This document shows, in pieces, positions 1-9,018 of a stretch of 64,000 bases of DNA. The position numbers were made by a program, and so were the translations under genes. The first letter of the stretch is position 1. Every line of letters begins with the position of its first letter. Origin of the DNA: Chloranthus sessilifolius (taxonomy: Eukaryota > Streptophyta > Magnoliopsida > Chloranthales > Chloranthaceae); contig CM037587.1 of NCBI GenBank assembly GCA_021018995.1, forward strand, positions 88,595,251 through 88,659,250, written 5' to 3'. The notes under the pieces were generated by a model, which ran no database searches, was not told the DNA's origin, and was given only the letters and a program-made list of their open reading frames with translations.

Positions 1-1610
1 CAGATCAGATTTGAGTTGTTCTATGTCGATGTTATAGGCATACTACTCTTAAAACAGGTGGGTGAGGTCTCTCCAAGTTTTTATCATGGATGGTTCAACA
101 TAAGTAAACCATCTTAGTGTTGGGTCTGTGAGACTTTTTAAAACACCTTAATGAGGAGGCGCTCATTCCCACCATACTGGCATATGTCCCCACAATATGA
201 TTTCAGGTGGGCATAGGGTTGCCAATGCCATTATATTTATCAAATGAAGGTATCTTGAACTTAGGTGACAAAGGAACCTCAATAAACAAGCACAAATCTG
301 AAAAATCTGTAGCGTGGATCTCAGCTCATCCCATCTTCATTAACAGCTTCTAGATTTTATCCATCTGCTCCCTTAACAATTTGGACTCCCTGGATGGTAG
401 CATCAGGGTTGCCCCCCAACTAAGCTATCCCCATTCATTCCCGGGTGCCTGTTGGTTGGCGAAAGTGGACTGTGGGGGGTTGAAACTGGCAAATGTCCCC
501 ATGTATGCCCCACTGCTTCGGACATCAACTTCTTTGTATTGATGACCTGCATCAATGAATGGTGGAGGATGGGTGAGATTATCGAGTGGGTTTTGAATGG
601 GTTGAGTGGGTATCTGGTGAGGCCATTGTTGTTGATGGGACTTTGATGATTTGGCTGAGGGGTGAGAGAATGTGTGAATTGGGGATGGTTGAAGGCTTGT
701 GATGGATTCCCATGTTGGGTGGGGTATGGTGGGTATGGGTGGTTAGGGCTCATGCCTGGTTATGGAATTTGGTGGAATGGGTTTGCCACTTAAGGGAAAA
801 TGGGGTGTGCTTGTTGGGTGTGATTGTATGTGGGAAATTGGGGGAATGATGGAGGTTTTGAAAATGCGACCCTTGAGTTTGGATCTAAATGGGCTTGTGA
901 TTGGACATAGGGCCTTTGAGGCCCACTTGGGTGGCTCCATGATTGGTGGTGGGACCCTTGGGTAGTGTGAATTATGGGTGGTTGATTAGGGATGGGGTTT
1001 TGGATGAATGAGGTGTGAAGATTTTGGAGCGCTTGTTGGGTTCATTGATGTTTGGGTGGATTAGGGCAGCTTTGGGAAGCCTTCCACGCCATGAATGTGT
1101 TCATCATTTCTTCCATGATGGCCATAGGATCAGTCATGGGGATGGATGTGGATGGCCCACCTGATGGGGGAGAATTATGGGGTGGTGGCAATGATTGGTT
1201 TGATGATGTGGGGAAATTAGGGATGCTTTGGTTTGATGTGGGGAAATTGGAGATGCTTTGGTTTGATGCGGGAAAATTGGGGATGCTTTGAGTTGATGTA
1301 GGAAAATTTGGGATGCTTTGAGTTGCGGGAAGAAAATGGGGTGTATGTTGGGTTGATATGGGGGAAAATGGGGTGTATCTTGAGTTGTCATGGAGGGGAA
1401 AACGGGTGCACCAAAGGGTCCAGTAATGTTAAATGGGGATTGGGAGGGGTTGGAGATGGGGACCTCCTCGGTGTAGGAATGTGGTGGGGATGAATCCGGA
1501 TCAAAGATGGTCGGATCGACTGCCCAAGACATGGTCTGATAGCGGGTGGGGTATGGATTCCTTGGGTAAGGACCAAAGGTTTTCTTCCTTCGTCCTCTTC
1601 CCCCATGGGA
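1..1610 (-). pseudogene. Tat-1 gag, broken, runs off the left edge
   Basis: This is the gag region of a minus-strand Tat-lineage Ty3/Gypsy element. The N-terminal part (about 1134-1610) has the same landmarks as the Tat-C gag at 31259: a short basic start, then MSWA, then a GPFGAP motif, followed by a long Pro/Ser/His-rich linker. The capsid-like core lies at about 1-330, where a decayed stretch reading HLKSYCGDICQYGG and LLIKVF matches HLKSYYRDMCHYGG and LLIKVF in Tat-C. The frame changes several times and stops are frequent, so it is a pseudogene. Gag would form the particle that packages element RNA. Protease and polymerase would lie beyond position 1. Plus-strand open frames here are shadows of the biased composition. 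Confidence 0.8.
1205..1325 (-). repeat. 30-bp tandem repeat inside Tat-1 gag
   Basis: About four copies of a 30-base unit encode, on the minus strand, a ten-residue repeat close to QTKASPISPH. The unit is in frame, so it lengthens the proline-rich gag linker without shifting it. Tat-C expanded a different unit in the equivalent linker (32160-32410). Confidence 0.8.
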
Positions 1611-1995
1611 TCATGGCAGGTGTGGCGATGTCATGGTTATGGCACCACTTACTTTCTTTTTGGTTTTTTTTTTTTACTTTTGATGATTTCTAGTGATTTT
1701 TTATTTTGTAATGATAATTTTATTTAAATCTTTTGCAAAAAAATTTAATTTTCTTTCTCCTTTGTTCTTTTCTTTCTTCCGTTACAGTACTTTCGGGGCC
1801 TTGGAACTCCCTTCTCAGATGGTGTTAACACACCCACGGCTTCCTACGGCGGGACCCAGATGCCCTCTTAAGAATCAAAGAAAAAATCTCTTGATCTTTA
1901 AGGGCAAGGATCTCCACACGATATCCCAATCTCTTGAAGGAGCCAATAAGAGGGTGACCTCTCTTGACCGGCGAGAGCATTTAGATATTTTAGGA
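1611..1995 (-). other. Tat-1 5' leader, gag-proximal part
   Basis: Untranslated leader of Tat-1 next to the gag start. Read on the minus strand, the stretch around 1800-1990 matches the Tat-C leader at 30940-31170: the inverted Lys/Ser-rich stretch, a GGGTCCCGCCGTGGGAA-like block and the region before gag. The leader continues at 19639 after the inserted LTR-J. The last five bases (1991-1995, TAGGA) are the left copy of the LTR-J target duplication. Confidence 0.7.
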
Positions 1996-2929
1996 TGTAA
2001 AACCCCAATATCTCAAAACCATGTATCATTTTAGTGTTCGGTATCGGGTGTGCCGCATGCCACGTAGGGTTCGATTAGTCGGTCTAAAAGAGAGTCAATT
2101 GAACATTAGGTGGATGAGTACACATGACTCAATTAGAGACTTTTACTAGATTCGTACACTCGCCTTGTTATGCCGGCTATACACTAGAACTAGTTAGGTA
2201 TGGAAGCCATCAAGTAGTGGACCTGATTGGAGTTGGATCTTATAGGAACCTGATTTAAAAACTTGGGAACAAACACCTATTCTGGAATACCAGCACAACA
2301 CGAAATTCCAACCTTGGAGCCATACACAACTCTTGTGTGTACGGGCTATGCACAGAAACAAACCTTTAGCATTAAATCACTTCTCACGCTTCGTACCATG
2401 CATGAGCATGTTGGAAGGAAGGAGGTAGAGAGCCGGTTAACCTTCTTGACCCTCTCTGGAAATCAGTCACTAGGAATTGTTCCATCTATAAGTGAGCTTT
2501 TATATTTTGACCACTACAATACCAGGAGATCGGTGATCAAAGCATCGTATGGAGATGAAGCTTTAGAGCCTATCCTCCTTTGCACCGATAGTAGCGTCTG
2601 CAAGATAGAAGGTATGTATCAAAACCGATTGTGAGGGCATAGAGTATTGGAATTAGAAGTTTAACAATTGATATTTAGATCGCATGCAAAACGTTAGGCG
2701 ATCGGATGCGTGAGGAACGCGAGAATCGAAGATTACGATGATCCATCGCCAAAATGGGGTTACATGCTTGTAATCTAATGGCAAGATTTTGGTTTTTTTA
2801 GTATTGAATGGGCATAGACTTGATTTTCGATGTGATGCTAAGAAATTTGGGAAGATTTCGATGTGATTAAGAAATTAGGGAGTTTCAATCTGAGGAAGAA
2901 AGGGGAGACCAAGCCCTGAAGTTATTGAA

Positions 2930-3250
2930 CTCACCCGGCAAATTGGAACTCGCCAGGGCGAGTCAGCTTTAGAGGCGTGAAGAATGGGTGTCTGGAGAAC
3001 TCGTTCGGGTTAATGTCGCCTGGGCGAGATCTAGTGCCAGGTGATTTCTGAAGGTTCAACTTAGGCGATATTTTCAACTTGCTAGGGCGAGTAGGCTTGA
3101 GCGAGTGAATTTTAAGTGGCTTAGTGAACTCGACCGGGTGAGTTCGTAGGCCAAATTGTTCTGACGAATGTCGCCCGAGCGATTTTAGGTGCCACATGAA
3201 ACCTGAAGAGGCCAGCCCGAGTGACATTCTAACCTCTCCAGGGCGAGTTT
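2930..3250 (+). repeat. Word array in LTR-J: CTCGCC-N-GGGCGAG-type palindromes
   Basis: About nine imperfect copies of a GC-rich palindrome or its halves (CTCGCC, GGGCGAG, CTCGACCGGGTGAG, CGCCCGAGCG) are spread at 25-50 base intervals in otherwise AT-rich DNA. The spacers resemble those in the Tekay-E array; for example a TAGGCCAAATTGTTCTG spacer corresponds to TAGGTCAATTTGGCTCTG there, but the palindromes differ. Confidence 0.8.
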
Positions 3251-3679
3251 GCTTGTAACTCTACCCTTCAAGCTTTGACCTGGGGGGAGGTATGGGGACT
3301 TTGTGTGCATGGAGGCTTTGCCAATGACAACTAACAATAAGGTCACTTTTATTCACTAAAAAGTATCACTTTTCACCTCTTAACCTAGCCTTTGATAGAC
3401 CTTGAAGCAGTCTAATAATCATTTGTTAAGTGTGTTTTGTAGTTAGTAATAATCTATGCAACTTAACACAAATCCATCCTTATTGGCCCAAAGAAGAGGA
3501 AGAAGACATGCAAAGATGACAGCTGAACCAAAGCCTAATGAAACACCCTGGTAGTGCTCACCATGGTGACCAAGTGCTGATCATCATTGACCAAATGCCT
3601 AGTAGATGAATGAAGTTGGCTGAGAGTGGAGAAACTGTAAAAGCAGCAAGTGCAATGCAGTAGAGCATAGAAAGATAGA

Positions 3680-4170
3680 TCTCGCAGAGTTGAGAAGCTC
3701 CCTCGCGAAGCCGAGGATGCAGTGGAAGATGCCCTCGCATAGATAGAACGTGCAATTAAGAGGAGAGCTGTGAAGACATCGCGAAGATCTCACGGATTAA
3801 AATCCTCAAAATTTGTGGTCGCGAAGTTCTCACGGAGATCAGGCCTTAAAGCAGCCGCGCGAAGAACATAGCGAGTCCTTGTGTGAATTGGACTAAAATT
3901 AACCTCACGAAGTTCGTGTGTGGCCCTGGAAGAGAGAGACGCCCAGAATTCTCAAAAATTACTATGCGAGCATAGGAGCATAACTGCGTGAGTACCTAGC
4001 GAGAGAGAGAGATCCTGAAGCTCTATTGCGCGAGAAGTATAGGCACTCCAGATCATCTCCGCGACAAAATTATAGCGTAAAGGAACTGCGCGATTAACTA
4101 AAGATTCACTGCGCCAGTGAGCACTTCCCACCAACCAAAAGCTACTTCGCGAAGGCCCTGCAACTGTGTG
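3680..4170 (+). repeat. Word array in Athila-A 5' LTR: TCGCGA/GCGCGAG-type
   Basis: About fifteen copies of a short CG-rich word (CTCGCGAAG, CATCGCGAAG, GTCGCGAAG, GCGCGAAG, TGCGCGAG, TTCGCGAAGG) lie at 20-50 base spacing. The core TCGCGA is self-complementary. The array ends about 200 bases before the LTR TATA box. The same word recurs at 8285-8630 upstream of the extra ORF. Confidence 0.85.
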
Positions 4171-4386
4171 AATAAGTAAATGCATATGTCAGACCCGTAA
4201 AGCATGAGCTCCCCACTTCTTAGGTTTAACTTAAGGACCTTCTGAGAATTTCTCAAGGCTATGGCACACATCTCGAGGCATGGATTTTGAGGCGCACAAC
4301 TCAAGACATTCAAGGAATGTAATAGTGTCATGTTTACTAGAAAAATTAGGGTTAATCCCTTCAGAGCCATGGCCGTATGGGCAGAG

Positions 4387-4394
4387 TATATAAG
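4387..4394 (+). promoter_or_regulatory. TATA box of Athila-A 5' LTR
   Basis: TATATAAG in a GC-neutral context, conserved at 16585-16592 in the 3' LTR. It probably sets the U3/R boundary about 30 bases downstream; the start site itself is not visible. Confidence 0.65.
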
Positions 4395-5996
4395 CTACAC
4401 TTAGAGTCTAGTTTTATCATCAACCCTTCTCTACCAGCTACGAGCTCCAGCAGGCTAGGGTTAGGGTTTGATCACCTTTTTTCCCTTTTTCTTCTCTCTT
4501 AGCCCAGCACTTGCTGGCTAATCCCCCTGTAAATAGCTAGGTTTAGTTTTATTTCAGTTTGTAATAAGTTTTGTATACATTGAGATTGTGGATGAGCAGT
4601 TGTGTACAGGCTGCAGTCTGGAGGCAGTTCATTGTAAGTTTTGTGTTTATCAATAGATTATTGTTTTAATGCCTAATCGAATCTAAAGATCTTATAGTTT
4701 CTTTAGACGTCTATAGGATCCATGTATTTAAGACTAGCCCATTAAGTTTCTAGTAGATCTATTATTTACCATCTGATTTCCCTTGGTTTGATAGCCCCAT
4801 GGAAAGTAATGTTGGATCTGTAGTGAGATCTAGGGAGCTCGAAGGCCTGTGGACCATGGTGGTTGCAGCACTTTTCATGTTCTTTCTCAGGCCTCTATGG
4901 TATGGACAAACCAATGGAATACCCTATAACCATTCAAGTGGACAGAGTATAGCCCTAAAGTTGTGTCCATTCACATGTTTGAGAAGGATTCTTCTCCCCT
5001 ACACATGAGCTTCTAGAGCCTTGTGAGGAGGTTTGTACAGGAATTGGTTCCCCTTTGTTTTACCTAGCCGACATCAAATGTTAGATCTGATCTCTCTGTA
5101 GTAATTACAGCTTATGGTTGAGTCATTTCAAGCCGTTTGTAGCAATGCCCAGCTAAATCTAAAGCCCTATTCAACCTGTTACATGGTCCTTTCTATGGGC
5201 ACTAGTGAGCCGTTGGCCTTAGCAAAGCACTTAAGATCTTATGGGTTGGAATACCTATGGATGTCAACCAGATCTATGTGCAGATCTGGGGAGCTTGTAG
5301 CACTGGCATTACATAGTGCTGCAATAGTATTCATGGCTTGATCTGGTCCAGTGGCTAGGGAAATGATCAGTCCACTCCTCTGGACTAGATGGACAACTTC
5401 TAGTTTAACTAATGGGATTTGACAGACTCTATAGGATAGGCTGTAACCATTTGAGTGGACAGCCTATAGCGTTAAGAGCACCCCAAATGGTATGGGTTAA
5501 ACTAGATACTTCTACCTTGTTGAGGCTTTTAATAGCATCTCGGCAAGAAGCACTGCTGAGACAGACTAAATCTGAGTTACATTACTATTTTGACTCTGAA
5601 CTTAACCTTCTTACTTGTCACTAATTTTTATATTCTACTTTGGTACACACCATCACCATCTTCTTCTTAACCCTTTCTTTAGGATAGGGCTACATTTTAT
5701 TTCTCTATTTTTAGGATTAATTTAGTATAGTCGTAACACCCAACTCCCTTTCTTTAGGATTGTCAGATCTATAGTTAGATCTGGAGGCCTACTATTATAG
5801 CCCATTTTTGGGTTCTTGATCAACTTCTATGTGGGACAAACTCTTACTTATCAAAACATGCTACAATAGGCCCTGTATCTTGCAGGCCTAGGAGTACTCT
5901 AGTTGTGCTGAATCCATTCTTTTATTTCATTTTATTTTTAATTGGTTTCCACCACACAATAAACCAAGGCACAGCTAGCATCAACCAACAAGTTTT

Positions 5997-6014
5997 TGGC
6001 GCCGCTGCCGGGGA
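5997..6014 (+). other. Primer-binding site (tRNA-Asp type)
   Basis: TGGCGCCGCTGCCGGGGA begins six bases after the LTR. It is complementary to the 3' 18 nucleotides of plant tRNA-Asp(GUC) with one mismatch, the primer type usual for Athila elements. It fixes the 5' LTR boundary. Confidence 0.9.
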
Positions 6015-6275
6015 TGTTGATATGTTTAGTAGACCTGAGTTGTACTATATTTTAGATTTCCAAATTCTTTATAGCTGTACCTAAACTAGAATAAAAGTAC
6101 TTGTGATTCTTTATGGAAATTTGCATAAATGGACAGTAGAAGAGGGGAAAAGCTAGAGCTGCATTTGGAGTGAAGTTAGCTCTATTTGCACTTACCTTCC
6201 CCTAAAATCTCAATCCATTTATGTTTACTTTCCTGTATTTGTTTAGTGTAAATCTGTGTAGTTGTAAATTTTTGT

Positions 6276-7843
6276 TTGAACTATTCTTTGTGTGTGCTTG
6301 TGAGCATTTTCTGTACTTACTGTGGGTGTGAGTATATGCATGGTAGAAGGTATTTAAACCCTAAGCTAGAACTTCCAAATCGAGAGGTTGAAAGGATCCT
6401 CAGACCTAGACGCACCCCACAGGGCCCTACTATTGAAACTGAACCAACTATCATGGCTGAGAGGCAAAGAATATTAAAGGAATACAATGCACCTGGGGAG
6501 TACACCTCCCCCTTCTGCATTCAATTCCCCTATGTTGAAGGGAATTATGAGATTAAATCCTCCACCATCAATATGCTGCCTTCGTTTTATGGGCTTAGTA
6601 AAGAAGATCCCTACAAGCATATAGACCAATTTTTAGTACTTTGCACTACCTTCAATATTGCTGGCTTGGGGCCAAAGGCCACCAAATTGAGGCGTTTTCC
6701 TTTCTCACTAAAGGACAAAGCCAGCACATGGCTATCAAAGCTTCCAGCAAACAGCATACACTCATGGAGTGACCTTCAAACCAAGTTACTGGCTAAATTC
6801 TTTCCCATGAACAAAACCAATCAGATGAGGACAAATATTTTGTCATTCACTTAGTCCTCAACTGAGGATTTTTATGAAGCTTGGGAAAGATTTAAGGAGA
6901 TGTTAAAATAATGCCCCCACCACTAAATCCCAATGTGGCTGCTTGTCCAAGTATTTTATCAAGGAATTAATTTCAAGAGCAGGGATATGATAGATGCTTC
7001 CTGTGATGGTAGTTACCTCCACAAGACAGCTAAGGAAGCATGGGAGTTGTTTGACATAATAGGGGGAAATTCCATGCAGTAGGAGTCTCTATCACACAAT
7101 GATAGCCAGACTCCAGCTAAGATAGTAAAAGAGGCCACCCCTAGAGGTGGAATATATGAAGTGAAAGTGCAAGATGATCTGGAGAGAAAGGTGGACAACC
7201 TGAGCTTGAAATTTGACAAACTCATGAATATGATGCAACCTCGGGTAGTTGCACAGGTGGAGGAGGCATGTCTGATATGCCAGTCTCCCACACATTCTAT
7301 TCGTGATTGTCCATCTGCCACCCAGTTCCCAGATTTTGTTATGGAGGAAGCCAATGCTGCTGAAACTTTTGGGCAGCAGCCTATTGGGTATTCTTGGAGG
7401 AACCACCCAAATCTGAGGTGGAGAAAAGATTCTTATCCTCAACCCCAGCAGCAGCAAATGATAGCTCCTTATAGACCCTAGCACCAGTTTAATCAAGGTT
7501 ATCTACCAAGAACAAAAATTTTGTTACCTGCCCCACAGTCTAACTAGCTGGCCCTGCCCCCACAACAATCTCTAACTAGCTGGCCCTACCCCCACAATAG
7601 TCCAGATCCTCTTCATTTGAAGAGCAGATGCTGTCTTCAATGAAAAATTTAGGGAGCTTGGTGCAAACTGTCAATTCTCATGGACAGAGTATCAAGAAGA
7701 TTGAGGACTAGCTGGGATAGATTTGTATTGCTGTGAGTAAGAGGGAAGAAGAAAAATTGCCTAGTCAGCCTCTGACAAATCTGAAAGGTCAGTATATGAT
7801 TGGTGATGCAACCTCTACTCAGGAGGAAGTTAGTGCTCAGTGA
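6276..7843 (+). pseudogene. Athila-A gag
   Basis: Gag of an Athila-like element, which would assemble into the particle and bind RNA. Visible in order: a basic N-terminal stretch, a core with YKHIDQFL and FPFSLKDKASTWL (the retrotransposon gag signature), a zinc knuckle CLICQSPTHSIRDC (C-X2-C-X4-H-X4-C, around 7270-7310), a Gln/Pro-rich stretch, and the typical tail containing REEEKLPSQPLTN near 7745-7780. The normal start is uncertain; the longest open frame begins at 6276 but the conserved part starts nearer 6340. In-frame stops at about 6852 and 6909 and several later ones break it. It ends at TGA 7841-7843, with no protease after it. Confidence 0.85.
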
Positions 7844-8284
7844 TCCGGACATTGGTAATAAGTGTACCATATGTATGAAAATTCTATTTTAATTTATATT
7901 CTGTAGAATTCTGTCATTGGTTTTTTTAGTGTTATGATGATTTGCTTGTCTTGCTTTATCTGTTTATTTTTAAATTTTGTGTTGAATTTTGTGTTGGATA
8001 CATGTGCATTTTTGTCATTTGAATTTATTGTTTATGATTGTGGATGATTGGTTGAGGTGCTCTCATCAAAATTGCATTGAACTTGATCTGAAAAATTATC
8101 TTTAGAATCCTGTAATGTTGATGATTTGTTGATTTAAATGGGCATATGTGTCTCATGATTAAAGTGAATTACCTGTCTGAGGTTTGGTGCCCATGCATAA
8201 TAGTTGGGTGCACAACAGCATGAATGCACTAACCAATGTGTTGCACTGAGCTAACTAAGTAAAGGTTGAGAAGTTATGCTGTCC
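7844..8284 (+). other. Non-coding spacer after Athila-A gag
   Basis: AT-rich sequence between gag and the internal word array, where a complete Athila would begin its protease. I see no coding signature, RNA gene or repeat in it. Confidence 0.5.
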
Positions 8285-8630
8285 CGCAGAGTTAGAAGTC
8301 TTTAATTTGCTACATGAGCCATCACTTGGCTTCCTCACACACTAAAAGCCTGAGCAATGGCTATCAAAATGCCTCACGAAGCTGCCTTTCTACTCTGTGA
8401 GCTCAAGCTGTAAGAGAAGCATGGCTCAGTGTCATTCTATGCAAGCACCACGCGAGATAATTTTGTTAGGCAACACATGGCCTCGCACACTAAAGGTAAA
8501 AGATTCAGCTCCGTGAGTTTTCAATGCGAGGCAGTTTGTTCTTCTGCGCGACAGAACGTCTCGCAGTCTTAAATGACAACTGCACGAGAATTTTACTCTG
8601 CGAGCTCCTATTGCCAACTCCGTGAACCGT
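8285..8630 (+). repeat. Internal word array upstream of the Athila-A extra ORF
   Basis: About twelve copies of the word seen in the LTR of the same element (CTCACGAAG, CACGCGAG, CTCGCAC, TGCGCGACAG, TCTCGCAG, GCACGAGAA, CTCCGTGAG). The rest of this block is not an LTR copy. It sits immediately upstream of a TATA-like box (8642) and about 390 bases before the extra ORF start, so it looks like the upstream part of an internal promoter. Confidence 0.75.
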
Positions 8631-8641
8631 GGGATTTACTC

Positions 8642-8648
8642 TATAAAC
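8642..8648 (+). promoter_or_regulatory. Candidate internal TATA box before the extra ORF
   Basis: TATAAAC directly follows the internal word array and is followed by a pyrimidine-rich stretch, an arrangement like that in the LTR. It is placed to drive the extra ORF at 9019. No transcript evidence is available from sequence. Confidence 0.5.
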
Positions 8649-9018
8649 TCAGTGAAGCCCCTCATTTTCTTCATTTCCTCTGTCTGCCATAGTTTCTCAA
8701 CACAAGAATCGACATCCCTTTCCCCTCCTTTCTTCTCTACTTTGTAATCCACACTACCTCAGGCATTTTCCTCCCACCATTTTGTTCTCTAGCTACTCTT
8801 GGTTACTTTGAACAAGGTTTGGGGGATTTGAACTACTGTGCATAATTTTAAGTGGAACCCTAGCTCTCAACTGGTACAATCTCCATTTCTCTCTCTACCC
8901 TGTGCTTGATTTAGTTAAAAGAAGATAAGAAGGGAAGAATTTGAAGCTTTTGTGTTTACTCTGAGTGAGTGGTATTTTCTCAAAGTTGTAAACCCAAATT
9001 TTGCTAATCTGAGCACCT

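Larger units (their letters stand above)
3347..5990 (+). repeat. Athila-A 5' LTR
   Basis: A 2644-bp repeat matching 15513-18192. By comparison with the 3' copy it should begin TGTTATTCAC; here the first dinucleotide is mutated (TTTTATTCAC). It ends CAACCAACA, directly followed by AGTT and the primer-binding site. It contains a word array and a TATA box (4387) some 200 bases beyond the array. Confidence 0.9.

Noticed and set aside
2263-2634. Open frame of 123 codons on the plus strand
   Set aside because: It lies within the upstream part of LTR-J, no motif or codon-usage support, and no counterpart in the Tekay-E LTR that I can see.
5997-6014. Sequence matching a tRNA-Asp 3' end, as a tRNA gene (also 22303-22320)
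   Set aside because: Only 18 bases, antisense to the tRNA, immediately after an LTR: primer-binding sites, not tRNA genes.
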